DNA of 43,318 bases from Syntrophomonas sp. UBA5288 (GTDB lineage Bacteria; Bacillota; Syntrophomonadia; Syntrophomonadales; Syntrophomonadaceae). Position 1 is the first letter of the stretch, and every line of letters begins with the position of its first letter. Positions 24,978-32,158 of the stretch are shown here, piece by piece. A program made the position numbers and the translations under genes. The stretch spans positions 1-43,318 of the forward strand of contig DHSK01000032.1 of assembly GCA_002408445.1 (NCBI GenBank). The letters run 5' to 3'. A model generated the notes under the pieces. That model had not been told where the DNA came from. It did not search any database and worked only from the letters and a program-made list of their open reading frames with translations.

Positions 24978-25812
24978 TGACCACCACTTCTTTCATATAG
25001 TCAAGCGGGGGCTTTAAGCCGGTCCATATTTCTAAAGTCAGTGCACCTTGATTAACAAACATCGATAACCCGCTTACGGTTCTTAAGCCTGATTTTTGCC
25101 CCATCATTATTAATCGGGTAGGATGAGGATTATAAATAAGGTCACAAATAACACAACTTTTCTTAACCTGAGCCAGATCGGCTATGGGAGAAGCGTCGAT
25201 TTTAGGGTACATGCCAATGGGCGAAGCATTGATAATGAAGTCCGCCTCCCGGGATAAAGCGATGAATCTGGTATCATCCATCATATATCCATGGGAACTG
25301 CACCCTCTTTCTTTTTGCCATTGGGCCATTTCCGCCGCCTGTTCTTCATTTATATCCATAAAATCAATATGACCGATACCACCGGCGGCAAGTGCACAGG
25401 CTACCGAACGCGCCGCTCCGCCCGCCCCGATAAAGAGAGCCCGGCCCTTAACCGCTATTTTCTTTTCCTCCAGGCTGGCTATAAAACCCAGTCCGTCGGT
25501 ATTATAACCGGTAAGTCGGCCGTCCTCATTTTTAATAACATTGACCGCGCCACAGGCCCGGGCTTCTGCGGATAAGGCATCCAAACCATCCAGTATCAAA
25601 TGCTTAAACGGTATGGTCACATTAAGACCCCGGATGTCAAGAACCCGTACCGCACTTAAGACGTCATCCAATTGATGAGGCTGGACTTCAAAAGGAAGGT
25701 AGACATAATTCAGGCCCATTCTCTGCAAAGCAGCATTCTGCATCAGGGGCGAAAGGCTATGTCCGAGCGGATTCCCTGTAATTCCCACTATTTTCGTTGC
25801 AGTATCGATCAA
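24964..25812 (-). CDS. aroE: Shikimate dehydrogenase
   Basis: NADP-dependent reduction of 3-dehydroshikimate, 282 aa. Substrate-binding GNPLGHSLSPLMQNAAL, the catalytic lysine in NVTIPFKHLI near residue 66, the nucleotide-binding FIGAGGAARSVACAL, and DLIYNPHPTRLI with the C-terminal FVNQGALTLEIWTG are all present. The start is TTG, with GGGAGG at workable spacing. First gene of the aro operon behind a good promoter and a 5' stem-loop. Confidence 0.94.
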   Translation of the reverse strand: MIDTATKIVGITGNPLGHSLSPLMQNAALQRMGLNYVYLPFEVQPHQLDDVLSAVRVLDIRGLNVTIPFKHLILDGLDALSAEARACGAVNVIKNEDGRLTGYNTDGLGFIASLEEKKIAVKGRALFIGAGGAARSVACALAAGGIGHIDFMDINEEQAAEMAQWQKERGCSSHGYMMDDTRFIALSREADFIINASPIGMYPKIDASPIADLAQVKKSCVICDLIYNPHPTRLIMMGQKSGLRTVSGLSMFVNQGALTLEIWTGLKPPLDYMKEVVVNALK

Positions 25813-25835
25813 CCTAAAAAGCCTCCCTATAATTC

Positions 25836-25859
25836 AGGCGAATGCCCATGCATTCGCCT
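25836..25859 (-). promoter_or_regulatory. Stem-loop at the 5' end of the aroE mRNA
   Basis: A perfect 10-bp stem, AGGCGAATGC/GCATTCGCCT, with a 4-nt loop. Its outer base lies where the transcript from the 25866-25894 promoter should start, so the mRNA would begin with a hairpin followed by the aroE ribosome binding site. No T-run follows, so it is not a terminator. An mRNA-stabilising or regulatory role is inferred. Confidence 0.55.
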
Positions 25860-25865
25860 TGTAAA

Positions 25866-25894
25866 ATTATTGCATTTTCGCATGATATTTTCAA
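25866..25894 (-). promoter_or_regulatory. Sigma-A-type promoter for the aro operon
   Basis: TTGAAA and AATAAT are separated by 17 bp on the - strand, each close to consensus. They lie between yqeG and aroE and point toward aroE. Confidence 0.6.
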
Positions 25895-25919
25895 CCGGTT
25901 GGTAATTTTTTGGATACTT

Positions 25920-26414
25920 TTACATCCTTTTAAGCTTGCGCAATACAAAGTATTCAAACAGCCGGGAAATTTTAGTGCCGGCAAATTCCCGGCGGGCAAT
26001 GGGCATTACCAGAATCGTAAACAGCCCGGCCCGGTTGCCGCCCAGTACATCAGTAAAAATTTGGTCTCCAATAACCGCCGTCTCGGCAGGCTGTACCTGC
26101 ATAAGCTCTATAGCCTTATAAAAAGCCCGGCGCGATGGTTTGCGGGCCCGAAATATGTAAGGAATGTCTAATCTCTGCGCTACCGTAATAACCCGTTGTT
26201 CCCCATTATTGGAAAGAATACAGGCTTTAAAGCCGGCCGCCTTGATCCGGACAAACCAATCTATGATTTCCTCTCTGACTTCATTGCTGTTCCATTCGGT
26301 CAAGGTATTGTCCAGGTCCAGAATAAAGGCCTTAATACCCAATTGCTCCAGAGTCGGCAGCGGAATATCAAGTATGGAATTAACATAAATATCAGGGTAA
26401 AGTATTGCAGGCAT
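25920..26414 (-). CDS. YqeG-family HAD phosphatase
   Basis: HAD-superfamily (subfamily IIIA) hydrolase, 164 aa. Motif I is FILDLDNTLTEW near residue 29, motif II ACILSNNGE, and motifs III/IV lie in RKPSRRAFYKAI and AVIGDQIFTDVLGGNRAGL. The N-terminal PDIYVNSILDIPLPTLEQLGIK is characteristic of YqeG proteins. Some relatives act as phosphatidylglycerophosphate phosphatases; the substrate here is not proven. It lies 30 bp after the uridylyltransferase gene in the same direction. Confidence 0.9.
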   Translation of the reverse strand: MPAILYPDIYVNSILDIPLPTLEQLGIKAFILDLDNTLTEWNSNEVREEIIDWFVRIKAAGFKACILSNNGEQRVITVAQRLDIPYIFRARKPSRRAFYKAIELMQVQPAETAVIGDQIFTDVLGGNRAGLFTILVMPIARREFAGTKISRLFEYFVLRKLKRM

Positions 26415-26444
26415 AGTTGTACCTCAATTCCAAATATTTGGCTG

Positions 26445-27455
26445 TCACTCGTGCTGTTGCAAATATTCACGCAGCATGACCGCAGATATTTCCGGAGCTA
26501 CCGGGTTAACATAATATCCTGTACCAATTTCCAGGCCGGCGGTAACAATAAAACGGGGGGCTACCTCTATGTACCAGTGATAACCGGCGGACGCAAACTG
26601 TACATTTACCGGTGCCGTATTTATCATTAAATTATAGGAAGGATTATCAAGACAATCAAGCATCGCGGTGATAAATTGTTTGCTTATTGAAGCCAGGGCC
26701 GTAATCTGGTCCGAAGTAATCGCTCCGAAATGAGGTGTATGATGGCGGGGTATAATCCAGGTTTCATAAGAAAAACGGGAAGCATAAGGGCATATGAGCA
26801 AAAAGTCTTCCGTTTCGGCCACTATCCTGCTGCCATCTTCCAGCTCCTGTTTTATCATGTCACAGATTAAACAATGCCCGGTTTTATGGTAATAGTCCTC
26901 GATGCCATGCCTGGTCTCCGGGACCATCGGCAAGCCTACCACCTGGCTGTGGCTGTGGGCCAGCGAAGCACCTCCGAAAAGTCCCCGGTTCTTGTAGATA
27001 TGTATATATTTTATTCTTTCATCCCGGGCCAGATCATTATATCTGCCTTTCAAGGTAGATAAGACTAATTCAATACGTTCCATAGTATAATCTTGGAGCT
27101 CTAAATGGTGTTCCGGGGTCTCTACCACCACTTCATGGCGGCCCAGGCCGTTGCAGCTTTCGTTAATTCCCGTCCGGTTTTGCTGCAGTTCACCCTCCAG
27201 TTCAAAAGCTGAAAACTTATTCGGTATAGTCCGCACCATCCACCCCGGCCCATTGGGGGCCGTATCAGGTTTGCGGACTACTGCGATCTCGGGTGGTGTA
27301 TTGGCTTCATTGCCCTCGCAGAACGGGCAGAAACCATTAATGGCCAAATTATGCACACCCTGCTTGTTAATCGGAAAATCATTCGGTCTAAGAGCCCGAT
27401 CGGTAGCGATCACGACCCATTCATTCCTCACCAGGTCTTTTCTCAGTTCTGGCAT
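26445..27455 (-). CDS. galT: Galactose-1-phosphate uridylyltransferase family protein (HIT-like)
   Basis: Nucleotidyltransferase of the GalT family, 336 aa, which moves UMP between UDP-sugars and hexose-1-phosphates through a histidine intermediate. The start RKDLVRNEWVVIATDRALRP, zinc-ligand-type CPFCEGNE, and the histidine-triad region NRGLFGGASLAHSHSQVVGLP (H-x-H-x-Q) are visible; most GalT enzymes read HPHGQ there. A second domain begins at CLICDMIKQE. No gal operon partners are nearby, so the true sugar or nucleotide is uncertain. GGAGAAGGGG precedes the ATG. Confidence 0.85.
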   Translation of the reverse strand: MPELRKDLVRNEWVVIATDRALRPNDFPINKQGVHNLAINGFCPFCEGNEANTPPEIAVVRKPDTAPNGPGWMVRTIPNKFSAFELEGELQQNRTGINESCNGLGRHEVVVETPEHHLELQDYTMERIELVLSTLKGRYNDLARDERIKYIHIYKNRGLFGGASLAHSHSQVVGLPMVPETRHGIEDYYHKTGHCLICDMIKQELEDGSRIVAETEDFLLICPYASRFSYETWIIPRHHTPHFGAITSDQITALASISKQFITAMLDCLDNPSYNLMINTAPVNVQFASAGYHWYIEVAPRFIVTAGLEIGTGYYVNPVAPEISAVMLREYLQQHE

Positions 27456-27498
27456 ATACCCCTTCTCCTTTTCTGCCTTTCAGCTTATTCTATATATT

Positions 27499-27527
27499 AT
27501 TATCTGTAATAATTTTATATAACACAA
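27499..27527 (-). promoter_or_regulatory. Sigma-A-type promoter for galT-yqeG
   Basis: TTGTGT and GATAAT, 17 bp apart on the - strand, with about 37 nt of leader to the galT ATG. Between here and sigK (27528-27844) I see no gene, only hairpins and the inverted repeat at 27678-27749. Confidence 0.55.
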
Positions 27528-27677
27528 GGGGCACAGGCTTTAACACATTATTCTCTATTAACCGACCATATCCGCAACACACAACCATTCTCATAGCCCG
27601 AAGCCTGCCCTACGCCCCCGACGATTTAAGGTACGGGGAATGTCCCCATCGTAAGCCTCAGGGCTGGGGGTTTACGT

Positions 27678-27749
27678 GTCATCCTGAACATTAGTGAAGG
27701 ATCTTTCCCCTTGCGAATCGGGAAGATCCTTCACTTCGTTCAGGATGAC
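27678..27749. repeat. Inverted repeat of GTCATCCTGAAC type
   Basis: Arms of about 30 bp, 27678-27709 and 27720-27749, share GTCATCCTGAAC and GTGAAGGATC with small indels around a 10-nt loop. Similar short inverted repeats recur in unrelated bacterial genomes (recalled, not searched). It lies in the 389-bp sigK-galT gap; the rest of that gap holds a small GGGGA/TCCCC hairpin near 27638-27650 and no reading frame. Confidence 0.75.
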
Positions 27750-27815
27750 ATCATTGCACCGCCCGCGTCCGGGCATAGGCCAGCCTACGGTTTAATATTT
27801 TCTAATTAACAAGGG

Positions 27816-27842
27816 GCGTGACAGGTAACATCCCTGCCACGC
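27816..27842 (-). terminator. Probable terminator after sigK
   Basis: On the - strand GCGTGGCAGG pairs with CCTGTCACGC (10 bp with one G-U) around a 7-nt loop, two bases after the sigK stop. The following CCCCTTGTT is only partly T-rich. Confidence 0.5.
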
Positions 27843-27844
27843 TC

Positions 27845-28540
27845 TTACTCCAGACTGAGCTCGCGAATAAGTTTTTTTACCGCGCGTTTTTCGATGCGGG
27901 ATACATAGGAACGGGAGATACCTAATTTTTTAGCTATCTCTCGCTGGGTCTCCTTGAAACCATGAAACAGCCCATATCTCATCTCGATAACCTGACGTTC
28001 ACGCCGGGTTAGGGCTGCCATCTTGCCTCTGATTTTTTCTTCCTGAATCTTCATTTCTACTACATCTATGATTTCATTATCAGTAGTTAATATATCAATC
28101 AGTGATATCTCATTTCCTTCTTTATCATATCCAATAGGGTCATATAGAGATACTTCCTGTTTCATTTTCTTCATATTGCGCAGATGCATCAAAACTTCAT
28201 TTTCTATGCACCGGGCAGCATAAGTGGCCAGTCTTACACCCCTTTCGCTCTTAAAAGTGTTAATCGCTTTAATTAATCCTATAGTTCCGATGGAAATCAG
28301 ATCTTCCAGGTCTTCCCCGCTGCTCTCGTATTTTTTTACGACATGAGCCACCAAACGCAGGTTGTGTTCAATCAGTTTATTACGTGCATCCTGACTGCCC
28401 TGTTTGAAATCGTCCAAATACTGTTTCTCTTCGATCTCCTCCAGGGGCTGCGGAAAAACCTGGTTGTTAAGGTACCCAAAAAGCAAAATGGTACCTTTAA
28501 CAATCGCGGCCACGGCAAGAATCCAGTATAATATGGTCAA
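27845..28540 (-). CDS. sigK: RNA polymerase sporulation sigma factor, pro-sigma-K
   Basis: Sigma-70 family factor of the mother-cell late sporulation type, 231 aa. The N-terminal hydrophobic pro-sequence (MTILYWILAVAAIVKGTILL, about residues 1-30, ending before NNQVFPQPL) is typical of pro-sigma-K, which SpoIVFB removes. Region 2 is NLRLVAHVVKKYESSGEDLE followed by DLISIGTIGLIKAINTF, and region 4 ends in GISRSYVSRIEKRAVKKLIREL. The frame is intact, with no skin-type interruption. The start is TTG. A sigma-E-like promoter lies upstream. It implies a sporulation programme, or at least its recent ancestry. Confidence 0.94.
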   Translation of the reverse strand: MTILYWILAVAAIVKGTILLFGYLNNQVFPQPLEEIEEKQYLDDFKQGSQDARNKLIEHNLRLVAHVVKKYESSGEDLEDLISIGTIGLIKAINTFKSERGVRLATYAARCIENEVLMHLRNMKKMKQEVSLYDPIGYDKEGNEISLIDILTTDNEIIDVVEMKIQEEKIRGKMAALTRRERQVIEMRYGLFHGFKETQREIAKKLGISRSYVSRIEKRAVKKLIRELSLE

Positions 28541-28572
28541 CTTACCACCCCCATAAATTTTGAGCGCTTTAT

Positions 28573-28602
28573 ACTATATGAGGACTGCAGGTGAAATGTG
28601 TC
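28573..28602 (-). promoter_or_regulatory. Sigma-E-like promoter upstream of sigK
   Basis: GACACATT and CATATAGT, 14 bp apart on the - strand, each match six of eight positions of the sigma-E consensus (GKCATATT, CATACAMT). In spore-formers sigK is a known sigma-E target, so the position supports the call. Confidence 0.5.
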
Positions 28603-28655
28603 TTATTACGATATGTAAATTATGGAGAATCAAGGACGCGGAGAGATATTTTTTT

Positions 28656-28692
28656 AAAAAAATGAGGATTTTGCATAACAGCAAAATCCTCA
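28656..28692 (-). terminator. Terminator after rubrerythrin
   Basis: Perfect 12-bp stem TGAGGATTTTGC/GCAAAATCCTCA with a 6-nt loop, followed on the - strand by seven T residues. It ends the flavodiiron-rubrerythrin unit. Confidence 0.85.
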
Positions 28693-28716
28693 AATGAAAA
28701 CGGTTCTATTAAGTTA

Positions 28717-29250
28717 TTACCAATTGGTGGCTTCAAGTTCAAAATATGACTGAGGATGTGAACATACCGGGCATTTGTTGGGAGCACTCTCACCAACATA
28801 AATATGTCCGCAGTTACGGCACAGCCATATCTTTTTCCCACTTTTCTTAAAGACCTGGCCCTCTTCAATATTTTTTAACAGAGCCAGATATCTTTCTTCA
28901 TGATGTCTTTCAATTTCCGCTACCGCGCCAAACAATCTGGCGATATCAGTAAATCCTTCCTGTTTGGCTTCTTCCGCGAAACCTTTATACATTTCGGTCC
29001 ATTCATAATTCTCACCGCTGGCAGCAGCTTTAAGATTTTCCGGTGTACTTCCGATACCATTTAAAAGTTTAAACCAGATTTTGGCATGCTCTTTTTCGTT
29101 ATCTGCCGTCAGTTGAAATATTTCACCAATCTGCTCATACCCTTCTTTTTTAGCGGTAGAAGAAAAATATGAGTACTTGTTTCTCGCCTGAGATTCACCT
29201 GCAAATGCAGTCCATAAATTTTGTTCGGTTTTACTACCCTTTAATTCCAT
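28717..29250 (-). CDS. rbr: Rubrerythrin
   Basis: Non-haem diiron peroxidase of anaerobes, 177 aa. The N-terminal four-helix domain has the paired diiron ligands in LWTAFAGESQARNKYSYF and NEKEHAKIWF, and in AEEAKQEGF and VAEIERHHEERY. The C-terminal rubredoxin domain has CRNCGHIYVG and CPVCSHPQSYF. The start is ATG 29250 with GAGGGGT seven nt upstream. It lies 27 bp after the flavodiiron fusion gene, so H2O2 removal is probably co-expressed with O2 reduction; the rubredoxin-linked reductase next door is a plausible electron donor. Confidence 0.96.
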   Translation of the reverse strand: MELKGSKTEQNLWTAFAGESQARNKYSYFSSTAKKEGYEQIGEIFQLTADNEKEHAKIWFKLLNGIGSTPENLKAAASGENYEWTEMYKGFAEEAKQEGFTDIARLFGAVAEIERHHEERYLALLKNIEEGQVFKKSGKKIWLCRNCGHIYVGESAPNKCPVCSHPQSYFELEATNW

Positions 29251-29277
29251 TACAAACACCCCTCTTAATATTTTAAT

Positions 29278-31896
29278 TTAGAAAATCGGATCAAACATAT
29301 CCTTGGCAGCACCGCAAACCGGGCATTCTTCGGGTGGTTCAGGGCCTTCATGGATATAACCGCAGACCCGGCATTTCCACTTATTGGCCCTTTTCTTGCC
29401 GCTCTTGTCACGGCCCAGATTGCGTAAAGCTTCACTGCTGTCCACCCGGGGGGCGATAATGATTTCACCCATCAGTACGCCATCTTTTATGAAGCTTTTC
29501 TTGTAGAAGTTCTCTTTGGGGTCCCAGATTTCAGCTACCCGTACTTCTTCAGCCGGCAGGTTCACTTCGCCCACCGAGAATATTTCCATATCAAATGCCA
29601 CCAGCATGGTAGATAACACCGGTTCCTTATATTCCAGCCAATCTCCGGCCGCATTGGCTCCGGCTACTTTACCCATCTCCAGCGATACCGGCCATAGTCC
29701 GATCAAGCGGTCTTCCACCTGGGCCACATCACCGGCCGCATAGACCCCTGAGGCCGAAGCACGCAGCTGGCTGTCGACCACAATACCACGTTCCACCTTC
29801 AGGCCGGCCTCTGCCGCTAATTTGGTATTGGGTTTTACCCCGGTGGAAAGGAGCACCAGATCCGCTGCAACGATCTGACCATCAGTAAGCTTGATTCCGG
29901 TTGCTTTGGTATCTCCGGTTATTTCTTCGGTATCTTTACCTAATAAGAGCTTGACACCTTTAGCCAGCATCAGATTCTGCAGACGCAAGGAAGATGATTC
30001 ATCCAATTGCCGCGGCATGATGCGGTTATTGTGTTCAATAACGGTTACTTCCAGACCCGATGCTATCATCTCCCATACCGCCTCGAGTCCCAGAACTCCG
30101 CCGCCGATTACTACGGCTTGGCGGGCTTTCTTAATAGCAGCTTTGAGGGCAACGGCATCAGCCAGGCTTCTTAAGGCATAAACCCCTTCTTTTTCTACTC
30201 CCGAAATAGGAGGAATATTACTGGATGCACCGGTGGCAATAATAAGTTTGTCATAATTAAGGCTATCCCCGCCGGCCAGATCTACTCTTTTCGCGGCTGT
30301 ATCCAGCCCGGTTACCGAGCAGGAGGTTCTGACTTCCACCTGATTATCATCATACCACTGGTCTTTCATAACGAAAAGGCGCTCATTGGATAAGTCTTCA
30401 CTGAGATAGTCAGATAAGGCCGGACGATAATAGGGTTTAACATCTTCTTCCGTTAAGAGGGTGATGCCGGCGGTGCTATTGCGTTTACGAATAGCCTGAG
30501 CTGCTGATAAACCGGCAATTCCGCCGCCTATAATTACAAACTGTTCATTGGTATCATTCTGGAATTCGTCTTCCAGGCCTTCGGGAACAAAATTCTCGGC
30601 TCCTACGCCGCAGGCGGGGCATACCGCAGGCGGTTCTTCCCCTTCAAATACCTGACCGCATACCTGGCAGCGCCAGCGTCTTTTGGATTTGGGCTGTTTT
30701 TTCTCCAGCACCGCCTTGCCAAAGGCCATCCCGAAATTAAAGGCATCTTCCAGGTTGCGTTCGGATGGTTTGAAATTGATCCTTAAACCCGGAAGCACTT
30801 TCATACGCAGCATGTTGAGCCGGTTCTCAATATTGGGAACGGCTTCCCCGCTCCAACCGTAAGCACCAAAGGCGGCGGCTACTTTGTCGGCATGGGTGAT
30901 GGGAGAGAGGTGGGTCAACAAGTTCCACACCGGCGGCAGGGTATCGCCGTTGATAGTGGGAGAGCCGATCAATAGTCCATCGGCACAGGTGATCTCTTCC
31001 AGCACGTTTTCCAATGCGGTTTCGCCCAAATCAAAAGTCTTCAAATCGAATTCAGCTATCATGCTCAATCCTTCAGCAATACCATCGGCAATCGTTTTAG
31101 TATAGCCATAGGCACTGACATAGGCCATGACTATTTTAGGCTGAGCGTTTTCATTCTGAACCGGCGGGGTTGACCATTCCCGGTAAAGGTCGATGTAATA
31201 GTCCAGTTTTTCACGCAGCACCGGTCCGTGACCCGGGCATATGATTTCAATCGGAAGGTCTTTTATTTTGTCCAGAGCCTCTAATACAAAGGGCTTAAAG
31301 GGGCTGATGATCATATCAAAGTAGTAACGGTAAGCGTCTGAAAAGTCACGGTCGATTAAATCGTTAAACACCCGCGGATCGGAAAAATGGCAGCCGAATG
31401 AGTCACAGGTAAAGAGGATTTTGTCTTCTTTAAGAAAAGTATACATGGAATCGGGCCAGTGGAGGAACGGGGCCGCGATAAACTGGAGGGTCTTGCCGCC
31501 TAAATCGATTTCCTGACCATGTTCTGCTTCTATATACTTGAATTTTGTATTGGTAATTTCCTTTAAAAAGCGGATAGCGGTAGTACTGGCAACCACGGTC
31601 AAGCCGGGGATCTTCTTTAGGAGTTGTTCAACGGAACCGGCATGGTCCGGTTCGGTGTGATTCATAATTAGATAATCTATCTGGTTAAGATCAACCACTT
31701 TTTGCAGGTCGTTTATATATTCGTCGAAAAAGTTGGCTTTAACTGTTTCCACCAAAGCCGTATGATTTGTTCCTTTAATCAGATAAGCATTGTAGCTGGT
31801 GCCATATTCCGTAGGCATAATGATATCAAAGATTTTTAACCCTGGATCCTGAACTCCTACCCAGTATATGTTTTCTTTGATTTGTATTTTCTCCAT
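29278..31896 (-). CDS. Flavodiiron protein - rubredoxin - NADH:rubredoxin oxidoreductase - rubredoxin fusion
   Basis: An 872-aa multidomain O2 or NO reductase. Order: metallo-beta-lactamase-like diiron domain (about 1-250, ligands in NHTEPDHAG and CPGHGPVL), flavodoxin (about 255-400, AYVSAYGYTKTIADGIAEGL and GSPTINGDTLPP), rubredoxin 1 (about 407-445, CQVCGQVFEG and CPACG), an FAD/NAD(P)H oxidoreductase (about 455-825, VIIGGGIAGLSAAQAI, VVIGGGVLGLEAVWEM and GVYAAGDVA), and rubredoxin 2 (about 830-872, CRVCGYIHEG and CPVCGAA). All domains look intact, so one chain could carry electrons from NADH to O2 or NO. The start is ATG 31896 with GAAGGG upstream; a longer frame to 31914 has no good site. 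A tiny leader ORF precedes it. Confidence 0.95.
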   Translation of the reverse strand: MEKIQIKENIYWVGVQDPGLKIFDIIMPTEYGTSYNAYLIKGTNHTALVETVKANFFDEYINDLQKVVDLNQIDYLIMNHTEPDHAGSVEQLLKKIPGLTVVASTTAIRFLKEITNTKFKYIEAEHGQEIDLGGKTLQFIAAPFLHWPDSMYTFLKEDKILFTCDSFGCHFSDPRVFNDLIDRDFSDAYRYYFDMIISPFKPFVLEALDKIKDLPIEIICPGHGPVLREKLDYYIDLYREWSTPPVQNENAQPKIVMAYVSAYGYTKTIADGIAEGLSMIAEFDLKTFDLGETALENVLEEITCADGLLIGSPTINGDTLPPVWNLLTHLSPITHADKVAAAFGAYGWSGEAVPNIENRLNMLRMKVLPGLRINFKPSERNLEDAFNFGMAFGKAVLEKKQPKSKRRWRCQVCGQVFEGEEPPAVCPACGVGAENFVPEGLEDEFQNDTNEQFVIIGGGIAGLSAAQAIRKRNSTAGITLLTEEDVKPYYRPALSDYLSEDLSNERLFVMKDQWYDDNQVEVRTSCSVTGLDTAAKRVDLAGGDSLNYDKLIIATGASSNIPPISGVEKEGVYALRSLADAVALKAAIKKARQAVVIGGGVLGLEAVWEMIASGLEVTVIEHNNRIMPRQLDESSSLRLQNLMLAKGVKLLLGKDTEEITGDTKATGIKLTDGQIVAADLVLLSTGVKPNTKLAAEAGLKVERGIVVDSQLRASASGVYAAGDVAQVEDRLIGLWPVSLEMGKVAGANAAGDWLEYKEPVLSTMLVAFDMEIFSVGEVNLPAEEVRVAEIWDPKENFYKKSFIKDGVLMGEIIIAPRVDSSEALRNLGRDKSGKKRANKWKCRVCGYIHEGPEPPEECPVCGAAKDMFDPIF

Positions 31897-31926
31897 TAAT
31901 ATCCCTTCTTTCAAAATTAATTTTTA

Positions 31927-31971
31927 TCAAAAAACAAAACTTACCTTAAGCTTATAACTTTCTCTTTTCAT
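31927..31971 (-). CDS. Possible 14-aa leader peptide upstream of the flavodiiron gene
   Basis: ATG with an excellent ribosome binding site (AAAGGAGGT, 8-nt spacer) opens a frame of 14 codons, MKRESYKLKVSFVF, ending in TGA 30 bp before the flavodiiron start. The ribosome binding site is better than that of the large gene it precedes. It has no regulatory codon run (no repeated Trp, His, Leu and the like), so any control by translation would be of another kind. It may equally be the relic of a gene start. Coding is inferred only from the ribosome binding site and open frame. Confidence 0.4.
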   Translation of the reverse strand: MKRESYKLKVSFVF

Positions 31972-31999
31972 TGGGAATTACCTCCTTTGTTTGGCTTAT

Positions 32000-32028
32000 A
32001 TCATAATTGTAGTAGGAAGCCCGATTAA
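32000..32028 (-). promoter_or_regulatory. Weak promoter candidate for the flavodiiron unit
   Basis: TTAATC and TATGAT, 17 bp apart on the - strand, just upstream of the leader ORF ribosome binding site. The -35 matches consensus poorly; position is the main argument. Confidence 0.3.
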
Positions 32029-32083
32029 GAAATATGGGCCAAAAGTATACTTTTTCGGATGGTGCGGGGGTCCCTCCAAGCTC

Positions 32084-32113
32084 TGGCCAATTATTACCCA
32101 TGTATTCTATAAT
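32084..32113 (+). promoter_or_regulatory. Promoter for the GGDEF-HTH gene
   Basis: TGGCCA and a perfect TATAAT, 18 bp apart on the + strand. This would start transcription near 32120, inside the longest open frame, which supports the downstream start codon at 32159. Confidence 0.4.
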
Positions 32114-32158
32114 ATAGTAAGAAGCTTAACTTTTAATACATGGATGGAGATGAATGCC

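Noticed and set aside
31991..32158. N-terminal 56-residue extension of the GGDEF-HTH protein
   Set aside because: A perfect TATAAT lies inside it, there is no ribosome binding site at the upstream ATG, and GGAG precedes the later ATG.
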